Source: Modestobacter sp. VKM Ac-2982
Lineage (GTDB): Bacteria; Actinomycetota; Actinomycetes; Mycobacteriales; Geodermatophilaceae
DNA: 64,000 nt
Direction of reading: 5' to 3'
Assembly (NCBI RefSeq): GCF_026967935.1
Contig: NZ_JAPVBL010000002.1
Span: 186,001-250,000 of the forward strand
Made by a program: the position numbers and the translations under genes. Shown one piece after another: positions 16,388 to 24,702 of this stretch. The notes under the pieces are model-generated. The model saw nothing but the letters and a program-made list of their open reading frames with translations. It did no database searches and was not told where the DNA came from. Numbering within the stretch: position 1 is the first letter of the stretch; each line of letters starts with the position of its first letter.

Positions 16388-16771
16388 GTGCTGACCGTGG
16401 CAGATCATCCACATCCGGTCGACCCGGTACGCGTGGCCGCGGCGAGGGCCCGGGTGCCCACGCGCGAGGACGCGGCGAGCCTCTCGACGATGCTGAGCCT
16501 GCTGGCCGACGGGACGCGGGCCCGGGTGCTCTACGCCCTCGACGTCGTCGACGAGCTCTGCGTGGGCGACCTGGCGATGGCGCTGGAGGCGACCGAGGAC
16601 GCCGTCGGCTACGCCCTGCGGCTGCTCCGCACCGCCGGCTTCGTCACCAGCCGCAAGGAGGGCCGGGTCGTGTACTACCGGCTCGCCGAGGGCTTCCCCC
16701 AGCCGTTGCGCGAGGACTGCCTCCGGGGCCTGATCGAGCTGTCCCGGCGCCCCACCCACGCCGACGGCTGA
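16388..16771 (+). CDS. ArsR/SmtB-family winged-helix repressor
   Basis: The product is 127 residues (GTG 16388; GTG 16397 is the alternative). TMLSLLADGTRARVLYALDVVDELCVGDLAMALEATEDAV contains the family's ELCVxDLA alpha-3 element, where ELCVCDL is the metal site in ArsR/CadC. Here one of the two cysteines is Gly, as in SmtB-like members. VSYALRxLRTAGFV-type recognition helix and REGRVVYYRL wing follow. The alpha-5 zinc ligands of SmtB are not evident, so metal sensing is uncertain. It is divergent from the nuoA operon, with a dyad symmetry in the intergenic gap, and most likely controls that operon. No clear ribosome site; a leaderless transcript is possible. Confidence 0.85.
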   Translation: MLTVADHPHPVDPVRVAAARARVPTREDAASLSTMLSLLADGTRARVLYALDVVDELCVGDLAMALEATEDAVGYALRLLRTAGFVTSRKEGRVVYYRLAEGFPQPLREDCLRGLIELSRRPTHADG

Positions 16772-16788
16772 CCCGGCTGCGAGCCGGG
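16772..16788 (+). terminator. Short hairpin after the ArsR-type gene
   Basis: CCCGGCT and AGCCGGG pair around a GCG loop immediately after the stop codon, between convergent genes. The stem is 7 bp and there is no U-tract. Confidence 0.45.
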
Positions 16789-16798
16789 GCCCGCCGGG

Positions 16799-17461
16799 TC
16801 AGCCGGCCGCGGAGCCGGCCAGCGCCGCCCGGACCTCGTCGTCGGTGGTCGGGCGGAAGTCCCGGTAGCCCTGGCCGACGGCGGAGAACGACTCGGGCGC
16901 CCAGAGGCAGACGACCTCGTCGACCTCGTCGGCCAGCTGGGCGCACACCCGCGGCGAGGCCACCGGGACGGCGACGGTGAGCCGGCTCGGTCCCTGCCGG
17001 CGGACCGCCGTGAGGGCTGCCCGCATGGTGGACCCGGTGGCCAGGCCGTCGTCCACCACGAGCACCGGGCGGCCGGCCAGCGGCGTGACCGGGCGGCCCT
17101 GCCGGTAGGCGGCCTCGCGGCGGCGCAGCTCGACGACCTCCCGTTCCCGGGCCCGGGCGAAGGTCTCCTCGTCGACGTCCACGTGGGCCAGGACGCGCTG
17201 GTCGTGCACCGTCTCGACGTCGGAGTCGACCGCGGCGATGGCGCCCATGGCGAGCTCCGGTTGCCAGGGCACCCCGATCTTGCGGACCACGACGACGTCG
17301 AGGGCCCCGCCGAGGGCACGCGCGACCTCCCCGGCGACCACCACCCCGCCCCGCGGCAGTCCGAGCACCACGAGGGCGGGATCGGCGTGCCCGGGGAGGC
17401 GGGCAGCCAGGGCCCGGCCTGCCTCGACACGGTCGGCGAACGGCTCGGTGGTCGCGGACAT
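16799..17461 (-). CDS. Phosphoribosyltransferase-domain protein
   Basis: This 220-residue type I PRTase fold protein starts at ATG, with GGAGG seven bases upstream. ALVVLGLPRGGVVVAGEVARALGG and the PRPP loop VLVVDDGLATGSTMRAAL (about residues 125-142) define the fold. The hood differs from purine or pyrimidine salvage enzymes. Proteins of this kind are widespread in actinobacteria, often beside or fused to dienelactone-hydrolase domains and near universal-stress and erythromycin-esterase-like genes, and their substrate is not established. Here the gene is divergent from an esterase-like/hydrolase pair, matching that pattern. Confidence 0.85.
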   Translation of the reverse strand: MSATTEPFADRVEAGRALAARLPGHADPALVVLGLPRGGVVVAGEVARALGGALDVVVVRKIGVPWQPELAMGAIAAVDSDVETVHDQRVLAHVDVDEETFARAREREVVELRRREAAYRQGRPVTPLAGRPVLVVDDGLATGSTMRAALTAVRRQGPSRLTVAVPVASPRVCAQLADEVDEVVCLWAPESFSAVGQGYRDFRPTTDDEVRAALAGSAAG

Positions 17462-17671
17462 CGCTCCTCCTCGGTGGTGGTCCCGTCGATCGACCCGCTG
17501 TCCCTTACCCGTTCTGCGCGGCGGTGCATCGCCCGGGTGCCGGTCGGGTAGGCACGACCACGCCGGTGGCCGCCGAGTCGAGGCGCCCGGCCGGCCCGGC
17601 CCGGAGTCGGTCCGCCGTCCGGGCCCGGACGGGAGGGCCGCGGTGCGGCCCACGACGTCACGGAGACGTGG

Positions 17672-18973
17672 ATGACCGGATCGGCACGTGACCCACAGGT
17701 GCGGGAGCTGGCCCGGCCGTTGCGGGACCCGGGCGACCTCGACCCGCTGCTCGAGCGGATCGGGTCGGCGCGCATCGTGCTGCTCGGTGAGGCCTCGCAC
17801 GGCACGCACGAGTACTACGCCTGGCGCGCGGCGCTGACCCGCCGGCTGGTGACCGAGGCCGGCTTCTCCTTCGTCGCCGTGGAGGGGGACTGGCCGGACT
17901 GCCACCGGGTGAACTGCTCGGTGACGCTCGCCTCCGGGCCCGAGGACCCCCGCGAGGTGCTGCAGGGGTACGCCCGCTGGCCGACGTGGATGTGGGCCAA
18001 CGAGGAGGTCGCCGACCTGACCCGCTGGTTGCGCGAGCACAACGCCGGCCGGCCGCGCGCCGAACGGGTCGGGTTCCACGGGCTGGACGTCTACAGCCTC
18101 TGGGAGTCGCTGCAGGCGGTGCTGGACCACCTGCGGGAGCACGACCCCGAGCACGTGGCGACGGCGCTGGCCGCCTTCCGGTGCTTCGAGCCCTACGCCG
18201 AGGACCCGCAGGCCTACGCGCGGGCCACCCGGCTGGTCCCGACCAGCTGCGAGGACGAGGTGGTGGCCCTGCTCGGCGACCTCCGTGCCCGCACGGCCAC
18301 CGACGGGCGCTGGGAGCGGGACGCCGCCTTCGACGCCGAGCAGAACGCGCGGGCCGCGGCCGGCGCCGAGGCCTACTACCGGGCGATGGTCCGCGGCGGG
18401 CCGGCGTCCTGGAACGTGCGCGACGTGCACATGGCCGACACCCTCGACCGGCTGCTGGAGCACCACGGTCCCGGCTCCCGCGCGGTGGTGTGGGAGCACA
18501 ACACCCACGTCGGGGACGCCCGGTACACCGACATGGCAGATGCCGGCATGGTCAACGTCGGGCAGCTCGCGCGGGAGCGCCACGGCGCGGACGACGTCGT
18601 CATCGTCGGCTTCGGCAGCCACCACGGCAGCGTGATCGCCGCGGACGAGTGGGGTGCAGCGATGGAGCGGATGCCGCTGCCGCCCGCCCGGCCGGGGAGC
18701 GTGGAGGCGTTGCTGCACGACTCCCTGGCGGAGCACAGCGCGCTGTTCGTCGTGCCGCCCGAGCTGCCCGGCTGGCTGGCCGCCGAGCGCGCCCACCGGG
18801 CGGTCGGGGTGGTGTACCACCCTGGTGCCGAGCGCTGGGGCAACTACGTGCCGACGGTGCTGGGCCGCCGCTACGACGCCTTCTGCTGGTTCGACGAGTC
18901 CCGGGCGCTGACCCCGCTGCACGACGTCCGTGCCTCGGGTGGCGAGCAGGAGACGTGGCCCGATGCCGTCTGA
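17672..18973 (+). CDS. Erythromycin esterase-like protein (EreA/SYC family)
   Basis: The product is 433 residues, ATG start, with GGAG 7 bases upstream. The family's catalytic region is seen as VLLGEASHGTHEYY (about residues 35-48), FVAVEGDWPDC (about 68-78) and VVWEHNTHVGDARYTDM (about 271-287), supplying the Glu and His residues of the metal-independent hydrolase site. Most chromosomal members are not macrolide resistance enzymes, and their substrates are unknown. The stop overlaps the next gene by 11 bp. Together with the dienelactone-hydrolase-like gene downstream and the divergent PRTase it forms a recurring stress-associated group in actinobacteria. Confidence 0.88.
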   Translation: MTGSARDPQVRELARPLRDPGDLDPLLERIGSARIVLLGEASHGTHEYYAWRAALTRRLVTEAGFSFVAVEGDWPDCHRVNCSVTLASGPEDPREVLQGYARWPTWMWANEEVADLTRWLREHNAGRPRAERVGFHGLDVYSLWESLQAVLDHLREHDPEHVATALAAFRCFEPYAEDPQAYARATRLVPTSCEDEVVALLGDLRARTATDGRWERDAAFDAEQNARAAAGAEAYYRAMVRGGPASWNVRDVHMADTLDRLLEHHGPGSRAVVWEHNTHVGDARYTDMADAGMVNVGQLARERHGADDVVIVGFGSHHGSVIAADEWGAAMERMPLPPARPGSVEALLHDSLAEHSALFVVPPELPGWLAAERAHRAVGVVYHPGAERWGNYVPTVLGRRYDAFCWFDESRALTPLHDVRASGGEQETWPDAV

Positions 18974-19640
18974 CCGCCGCACCGTGCAGCTGGACGCCGC
19001 GGGGGTGCTGCTGACCGGGGACCTGGTCGTCCCGGCCGCAGCCCAGGGGATGGTGCTGTTCGCGCACGGCAGCGGCAGCAGCCGGCACAGCCCGCGCAAC
19101 CGGCAGGTCGCCCAGGCGCTGGAGGCGGCCGGCTTCGGCACCCTGCTGCTGGACCTGCTCACCGAGGACGAGGAGCGGGTCGACGAACGCACCCGGGAGC
19201 ACCGCTTCGACATCCCGCTGCTCGCCGCGCGGCTGACCGCCGCCGCCGACCGGCTCAGCGAGGGGGAGGAGACCGCACAGCTGCCGGTGGCGACCTTCGG
19301 CGCCAGCACCGGGGCCGCGGCCGCGCTGATCACCGCGGCCGACCGGCCGGACCGGGTCCGGGCGGTGGTCTCCCGCGGCGGGCGGCCCGACCTCGCCGGC
19401 GCCGCGCTCTCCCGGGTCCGGGCGCCGACGCTGCTGCTGGTCGGCGGGGCCGACGAGCAGGTGCTCGGGCTGAACCGGGACGCCGCCGCGCAGCTGCCGG
19501 GTGAGCACGAGGTCAGCGTGGTCCCGGGCGCGACGCACCTGTTCCCGGAGCCCGGGGCCCTCGACCAGGTGGTCGAGCGGTCGATCGCCTGGCTGCGGCG
19601 CTGGCTGCCCGGCGGGGTTGGCGCGCCGGGCGCCGGGTAG
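18963..19640 (+). CDS. Dienelactone hydrolase-family alpha/beta hydrolase
   Basis: The product is 225 residues. GMVLFAHGSGSSRHSPRNRQVA gives the oxyanion region. The nucleophile elbow appears as TFGASTGAAAAL (G-A-S-T-G, Ser as nucleophile), with Asp in LLLVGGADEQVL and His in PGATHLFPEPG. This is a complete catalytic triad. The start ATG at 18963 lies inside the end of the esterase-like gene, indicating coupling. In other genomes this domain is fused to the PRTase encoded nearby at 16799-17461. Confidence 0.87.
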   Translation: MPSDRRTVQLDAAGVLLTGDLVVPAAAQGMVLFAHGSGSSRHSPRNRQVAQALEAAGFGTLLLDLLTEDEERVDERTREHRFDIPLLAARLTAAADRLSEGEETAQLPVATFGASTGAAAALITAADRPDRVRAVVSRGGRPDLAGAALSRVRAPTLLLVGGADEQVLGLNRDAAAQLPGEHEVSVVPGATHLFPEPGALDQVVERSIAWLRRWLPGGVGAPGAG

Positions 19641-19703
19641 CGGGGCCGTGATCACGGTGCCCGGACCGCCGGGTGAGGCACGTGCAGCACGAGAGGGGAG
19701 CTC

Positions 19704-20702
19704 ATGAGCGAGGTCGTCGTCGTCACCGGTGCCAGCGCCGGGATCGGCCGGGCCACTGCGGTGGCCTTCGCCCGCCGGGGTGACCGGGTCGCGTTGCTCG
19801 CCCGGGGCGAGAAGGGGCTGGCGGCCGCCGCCGAGGAGGTGCGCGCCGCCGGGGGGACCCCTCTGGTGATCCGGGTCGACGTCGCCGATGCCGCTGCCGT
19901 CGATGCCGCCGCCGATCGGGTCGAGGCCGAGCTCGGGCCGATCGACGTCTGGTGCAACTGCGCGTTCTCCACGGTCTTCGCCCGGTTCGCCGACATCACC
20001 CCCGAGGAGTACGAACGGGCCACCGCCGTCACCTACCTGGGCTTCGTCAACGGCACCCGGTCGGCCCTGCAGCGGATGCGGCCGCGCGACCGCGGGGTGA
20101 TCGTGCAGACCGGGTGGGCACTGGCCCACCGCGGCATCCCGCTGCAGAGCGTCTACTGCGGCGCCAAGCACGCGATCAAGGGGTTCACCGAGTCCCTGCT
20201 CACCGAGCTGGAGGACGAGGGGAGCGGCGTGCTCCTCACCGTGGTCAACGCCCCCGGCGTGAACACCCCGCAGTTCGACTGGGTGCTCAACCGGCTGCCC
20301 AAGCGACCGCAGCCGGTCGCGCCCCTCTACGCACCGGAGGTGGTGGCCGGGGCGATGGTGCACGCGGCCGAGCACCCGCAACGCCGGGCCTGGTACGTGG
20401 GGGTCCCCACCGTGCACACCATCCTCGGGGCGAAGGTCTGGCCGCAGTTCATGGACCGGTACCTCGCCCGCAACGGGGTGCAGGGCCAGCAGACCAGCCG
20501 GGACACCCGGCCCGACGACCCGGTCAACCTGTGGGAGCCCGCCGATGGACCCGACGGCCAGGACTTCGGCCCGCGGAGCCGGTTCGGCGAGCAGGCCTGG
20601 ACCCGGGACCCGCAGATCTGGGCCAGCCGGCACCACGGGGCGGTCGCCGGGCTCAGCGCCGCCGTCCTGGCCGGGGCCGTGACCCTGCGGCGCCGGCGGT
20701 GA
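19704..20702 (+). CDS. Short-chain dehydrogenase/reductase with C-terminal membrane segment
   Basis: The product is 332 residues. VVVTGASAGIGRATAVAF (residues 4-21) is the TGxxxGxG NAD(P) motif, CAFSTVF replaces the usual NNAG, and YCGAKHAIKG (near 150) is the YxxxK active site. The C-terminus has a single hydrophobic helix followed by RRRR, so it is likely membrane-attached. The extended C-terminus ('NLWEPADGPDGQDFG') is typical of actinobacterial SDRs of about 330 residues. GAGAGGGGAG before the ATG is the ribosome site. The GTGA overlap couples it to the next gene. Confidence 0.87.
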   Translation: MSEVVVVTGASAGIGRATAVAFARRGDRVALLARGEKGLAAAAEEVRAAGGTPLVIRVDVADAAAVDAAADRVEAELGPIDVWCNCAFSTVFARFADITPEEYERATAVTYLGFVNGTRSALQRMRPRDRGVIVQTGWALAHRGIPLQSVYCGAKHAIKGFTESLLTELEDEGSGVLLTVVNAPGVNTPQFDWVLNRLPKRPQPVAPLYAPEVVAGAMVHAAEHPQRRAWYVGVPTVHTILGAKVWPQFMDRYLARNGVQGQQTSRDTRPDDPVNLWEPADGPDGQDFGPRSRFGEQAWTRDPQIWASRHHGAVAGLSAAVLAGAVTLRRRR

Positions 20703-21082
20703 GCCGGACCGTGCACCGGGGGAGGGCCCGCCGCCGGGTGCTGCCGCTCCTGGTCTCCACCGCGTGCGTCGGCTGGGGAGCCGCGCAGCTCCTCCGGCCG
20801 GAGGAGGTCGCCCGCGCCGTCTGCGCCGGCCGGCGGCAACCGCCGACCTGGGTGACGCAGGTGCTCGGCGCCCGGCTGGTGGGCCAGTACGTCGCTGTGC
20901 TCGTCCGGCCCACCCGCGGGATGGTGCTCACCGGCGCCGCCGTCGACGTCCTGCACGCGCTCAGCATGGTGCCGGTCGCGGTCTGGTGGCCGGCGTACCG
21001 ACGGGCGGCGGTGGTCAGCGGCGGGACGTCGGCCGCCGCTGCCGTCCTGGGCGCGGCCGCCGCTGCCCGGTCCGAGCGGTGA
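20699..21082 (+). CDS. Small membrane protein, unknown function
   Basis: The product is 127 residues from GTG in a GTGA overlap with the SDR gene. Four hydrophobic stretches (VLPLLVSTACVGWGAAQLL, VLGARLVGQYVAVLV, MVLTGAAVDVLHALSMVPVAV, TSAAAAVLGAAAAA) suggest a four-helix membrane protein with short loops. I do not recognise a family with certainty. It is conserved enough in reading frame and spacing to be a real gene of this small operon. Confidence 0.65.
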   Translation: MSRTVHRGRARRRVLPLLVSTACVGWGAAQLLRPEEVARAVCAGRRQPPTWVTQVLGARLVGQYVAVLVRPTRGMVLTGAAVDVLHALSMVPVAVWWPAYRRAAVVSGGTSAAAAVLGAAAAARSER

Positions 21083-21139
21083 GCGGGTGCGGGCGACGAC
21101 CGCGGTCCGTCCGCTGATCGCCGACGGCAGGCCCGCGCC

Positions 21140-21898
21140 GTGCAGCTGAGCGGCGCCGTCGTCCTGGTGACCGGGGCGAGCGGCGGGATCGGCGCCGCCA
21201 CCGCCGAGCTGCTGGCCGCCCGGGGCGCCCGGGTGGTCTGCGCCGGGCGGGACGAGACCGCGCTGACCGTGGTCGCCGCCCGGTGCGGCGGCAGCGTGCT
21301 GACCGCGGACCTCCGTGCGCCGGGTGCCGCCGACGCGCTGGTCGAGGAGGCGCTGACCCGGTACGGCCGGCTCGACGCCGTGGTCGCCAACGCGGGCGCC
21401 GGGCACGCCGGCGCGGTGGCGGCGATGACCGCGGAGCAGGTGACGTCGCTGGTCGACCTGAACGTCCGGTCGACCATGCTGCTCGGGCGCGCGGCCGCGG
21501 CCGCGCTCACCGCCCAGCCGCCGGCGGACCGGGCGGTCTGCTTCGTCACCTCGATCGCGGGGGCCGTCGGGGTGCCGGGGGAGAGCGTCTACTCCGCCAC
21601 GAAGGCCGCCGTCGAGGTGTTCGCGCTGCTGCTCGGCGAGGAGCTGCGCGACCGGCGGGTGCACGTGGGCACGGTGCTGCCCGGGGTCGTGGACACCGCG
21701 TTCTTCGACCGCCGCGGCGCCCCCTACGACCGGCGGGTGCCCCGCCCGGTGCCGCCGTCCCTCGTGGCCCGCGCGGTGGTCGACGTGCTGACCGGGCGCC
21801 GCCGGCGCGCCGTCGTGCCGCGCTGGCTCGCCCTCCCCGCCTGGCTGGCCGGCGCCGTCCCCGGCCCCTACCGCGCCCTGGCCCGCCGCTTCGGCTGA
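21140..21898 (+). CDS. Short-chain dehydrogenase/reductase
   Basis: This 252-residue classical SDR has [15 protein letters not shown] (residues 10-24) for the cofactor, [11 protein letters not shown] (about 85-95) for the NNAG motif, the catalytic Ser in [10 protein letters not shown], and [11 protein letters not shown] (about 153-163) for YxxxK. The start is GTG. The end overlaps the convergent dxs gene by 31 bp, so the two transcripts are antisense over their 3' ends. The substrate is unknown. Confidence 0.87.
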   Translation: MQLSGAVVLVTGASGGIGAATAELLAARGARVVCAGRDETALTVVAARCGGSVLTADLRAPGAADALVEEALTRYGRLDAVVANAGAGHAGAVAAMTAEQVTSLVDLNVRSTMLLGRAAAAALTAQPPADRAVCFVTSIAGAVGVPGESVYSATKAAVEVFALLLGEELRDRRVHVGTVLPGVVDTAFFDRRGAPYDRRVPRPVPPSLVARAVVDVLTGRRRRAVVPRWLALPAWLAGAVPGPYRALARRFG

Positions 21899-23700
21899 CG
21901 GCCCACCTGCGCCGGGCCGAGCGCGGTCAGCACCCGGTGCACCACGCCGTCGACGTCCAGGCCGGCCGTGGCCAGCAGCTCCGCGCGGTCGCCGTGGTCC
22001 AGGAACCGCTGACCCAGACCGAGCGTCTGCGCCGGGGTGGTCACGCCGCCGGCCCGCAGCTCCCGGCAGAACGCGTCGCCGTAGCCGCCGGCCACGCCGT
22101 TGTCCTCCAGCGTGACCACCAGCTGGTGGGCACCGGCCGCGGCCACCAGCGCCGGGTCGACCGGCAGCAGCCAGCGCGGGTCGACGACGGTCGTCGGCAC
22201 CCCCGCGGTCGCCAGTCGCTCGGCGGCGGCCACCGCGGTGGCCGCCAGCGGCCCGGTCCCGACCAGGAGCACCCGGGACGGCGCCCCGGCCGGGCGGTGC
22301 AGCACGTCGGCGGTGCCCAGCCGAGCCAGCGCCGGGAGCTCCGGGCCGACCGTGCCCTTCGGGAAGCGCAGCGCGGTGGGCCCGTCGCCGTCGGCCACCG
22401 CCTCGGCCAGCAGCTCGGCCAGCGTGCCGGCGTCCCGCGGTGCGGCCACCCGCATGCCCGGCACCATGCCCAGCAGCGACAGGTCCCACATCCCGTTGTG
22501 GCTGGCGCCGTCGCTCCCGGTGACCCCGGCCCGGTCGAGCACCAGGGTGACCGGCAGCCGGTGCAGCGCCACGTCCATCAGCAGCTGGTCGAAGGCCCGG
22601 TTCAAGAAGGTGGCGTAGACGGCGACCACCGGGTGCAGCCCGGCCATCGCCATGCCGGCCGCCGAGGTCAGCGCGTGCTGCTCGGCGATGCCGACGTCGC
22701 GCACCCGGTGGGGGTCGGTGCCGGCCAGCGGGGTCAGCCCGGTGGGGTCCAGCATCGCGGCGGTCAGCGCGACCACCTCGGGCCGGGCGGCGGCGACCTG
22801 CTGCAGGGCGGCGGAGAAGACCCCGGTCCACGACGGCCGCGGGGTGGCGGTGACCGACGCCGGGGCCTTCGCCGGGGCGACGGCGTGCATCCGGTCCGTC
22901 TCGTGGAGCTCGGCCGGCCGGTACCCGCGGCCCTTCTCGGTGACGCAGTGCACCACGGTCGGCGTGCGCCGGTCCCGCGCCTCGGTCAGCGCCGCCTCGA
23001 CCGCGGCGACGTCGTGGCCGTCGACCGGCCCCAGGTAGCCCAGCCCCAGCTGCCCGAACACCGTGGCCCCGGTGCCGGGGCGCTGGCGCAGCTCGCGCAG
23101 GTGCGCGCCCAGCCCGCCGACGGTGGGCGCGTAGGAGCGGCCGTTGTCGTTGAGCACCACGACGACCGGGCGGCCGGCCGCGGCGCCCAGGTTGTTCAGC
23201 GCCTCCCAGCTGAGCCCGCCGGTCAACGCACCGTCGCCGACCACCGCGACCACGTGCCGGTCGTGCTCCCCGCGCAGCGCCAGCCCGGCGGCGAGCCCGT
23301 CGGCGTAGGCCAGCGCGGTGGAGGCGTGCGAGTTCTCCACCAGGTCGTGCACGCTCTCGGCTCGGGACGGGTAGCCGGACAGCCCCCCGGTGCGGCGCAG
23401 GGTGTCGAACTCCGCGGCGCGGCCGGTGAGCAGCTTGTGCACGTAGGTCTGGTGGCCGGTGTCCCAGAACACCGCGTCCCGCGGGGAGTCGAACACCCGG
23501 TGCACGGCCAGGGTCAGCTCCACCACGCCCAGGTTCGGCCCCAGGTGCCCGCCGGTGCGGCAGACCGACGCGATGAGCACCGCCCGGATCTCCGCGGCCA
23601 ACGCGGCCAGCTCGGCCGGGCCGAGGCCGCGCAGGTCGGCCGGGCCGGTGACGTCGGCCAGCCGGTGGACCGCCGGCGGGTCGGCGAGGGTGCCGGTCAC
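21868..23700 (-). CDS. dxs: 1-deoxy-D-xylulose-5-phosphate synthase
   Basis: This 610-residue thiamine-diphosphate enzyme condenses pyruvate and glyceraldehyde-3-phosphate in the first step of the MEP isoprenoid pathway. Landmarks are [21 protein letters not shown]-type [11 protein letters not shown], the ThDP/Mg motif [16 protein letters not shown] (about residues 150-165), [10 protein letters not shown] and [15 protein letters not shown] in the transketolase central domain. It is the last gene of the hopanoid operon and presumably raises isoprenoid supply for it; a separate housekeeping dxs may exist elsewhere. GTG at 23700 lies in a GTGA overlap with hpnH. Confidence 0.95.
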   Translation of the reverse strand: MTGTLADPPAVHRLADVTGPADLRGLGPAELAALAAEIRAVLIASVCRTGGHLGPNLGVVELTLAVHRVFDSPRDAVFWDTGHQTYVHKLLTGRAAEFDTLRRTGGLSGYPSRAESVHDLVENSHASTALAYADGLAAGLALRGEHDRHVVAVVGDGALTGGLSWEALNNLGAAAGRPVVVVLNDNGRSYAPTVGGLGAHLRELRQRPGTGATVFGQLGLGYLGPVDGHDVAAVEAALTEARDRRTPTVVHCVTEKGRGYRPAELHETDRMHAVAPAKAPASVTATPRPSWTGVFSAALQQVAAARPEVVALTAAMLDPTGLTPLAGTDPHRVRDVGIAEQHALTSAAGMAMAGLHPVVAVYATFLNRAFDQLLMDVALHRLPVTLVLDRAGVTGSDGASHNGMWDLSLLGMVPGMRVAAPRDAGTLAELLAEAVADGDGPTALRFPKGTVGPELPALARLGTADVLHRPAGAPSRVLLVGTGPLAATAVAAAERLATAGVPTTVVDPRWLLPVDPALVAAAGAHQLVVTLEDNGVAGGYGDAFCRELRAGGVTTPAQTLGLGQRFLDHGDRAELLATAGLDVDGVVHRVLTALGPAQVGRQPKRRARAR

Positions 23701-24701
23701 AACGACGTCGCTGCGCGCAACGACTCCCTCAGCGAGCCCATCGTGGCGAAGACCGCCGAGGGCTCGTACCCGCAATGGGCCATGCAGTTGTCGCAGCGCG
23801 GGTCCTTGCCGCGGCCGTAGGCGTCCCAGTCGGTGGTCTCCAGCAGCTCCTGGTAGCTGCTCACGTAGCCGTCGCTCATCAGGTAGCACGGCTTCTGCCA
23901 GCCCTTGAGCGAGTAGGAGGGGATGGCCCATGCCGTGCAGGCGAGGTCGACCTTGCCCTCCAGGAAGTCCAGGAAGACCGGCGAGTGGTTGAGCCGCCAC
24001 TTCTTCCGCCGGTCGTCGCCGAACGCCTTCCTGAACAGCTCCCGGGTCTGCTCCACCCCCAGCCAGTGCTCCTGGTCCGGGGCCTTCTCGTAGGCGAAGC
24101 CGGGGGAGATCTGCATGTTGTCGATCCCGAGGTCGTCGTTGAGGTAGTCGAGCACCTCGATCACGTCCTGCGGGGTGTCGGTGTCGAAGAAGGTGGTGTT
24201 GGTCATCACCCGGAACCCGGCCGCCTGGGCCTGCTTGATCGCGTCGACCGCCTGGTCGAAGACGCCGTCCTTGCAGACCGACGCGTCGTGCCGCTGGCGC
24301 AGCCCGTCGATGTGCACCATCCAGGAGAAGTTCTTGTGCGGGGCGAACTTGTGCAGGTGCTTGGGCATCAGCACCGCGTTGGTGCACAGGAAGACGATCT
24401 TGTCCAGGTCCAGCAGCTGCCGGACGATCTCGTCGATCTCCTTGTGCATCAGCGGCTCACCGCCGGCGATGGAGACCATCGGGGCGCCCGACTCGACGAC
24501 GGCGCCGACCGCCTCCTCCACCGGCATCCGCCGCTTGAGCATGGAGGCCGGCTCCTGGATCTTGCCGCAGCCGGCGCAGGAGAGGTTGCAGGCGAACAGC
24601 GGCTCGAGCTCGACCAGCAGCGCGAACTTGTCCTTGCGCAGCACCTTCTGCTTGAGCAGGTAGGAGCCCAGACGAGCGGTCTGGCGGAAGGGCATGGCCA
24701 T
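23697..24701 (-). CDS. hpnH: Adenosyl-hopene transferase HpnH (radical SAM)
   Basis: The product is 334 residues. CNLSCAGC (Cys38, Cys42, Cys45) is the CxxxCxxC [4Fe-4S] site for S-adenosylmethionine, followed by [10 protein letters not shown], the GGEP motif. FACNLSC...GKIQEP and the C-terminal [11 protein letters not shown] block ([15 protein letters not shown]) are typical of HpnH. It joins the 5'-deoxyadenosyl radical to diploptene, the first step to C35 hopanoids. One base separates its ATG from the stop of the hpnG-ispH fusion, and its end overlaps dxs. Confidence 0.95.
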   Translation of the reverse strand: MAMPFRQTARLGSYLLKQKVLRKDKFALLVELEPLFACNLSCAGCGKIQEPASMLKRRMPVEEAVGAVVESGAPMVSIAGGEPLMHKEIDEIVRQLLDLDKIVFLCTNAVLMPKHLHKFAPHKNFSWMVHIDGLRQRHDASVCKDGVFDQAVDAIKQAQAAGFRVMTNTTFFDTDTPQDVIEVLDYLNDDLGIDNMQISPGFAYEKAPDQEHWLGVEQTRELFRKAFGDDRRKKWRLNHSPVFLDFLEGKVDLACTAWAIPSYSLKGWQKPCYLMSDGYVSSYQELLETTDWDAYGRGKDPRCDNCMAHCGYEPSAVFATMGSLRESLRAATSL

Positions 24702-24702
24702 G

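Noticed and set aside
17672..18973. Macrolide resistance gene
   Set aside because: The family name is erythromycin esterase, but chromosomal actinobacterial members in this gene setting are not known to hydrolyse macrolides. No mobile element or resistance neighbours are present.
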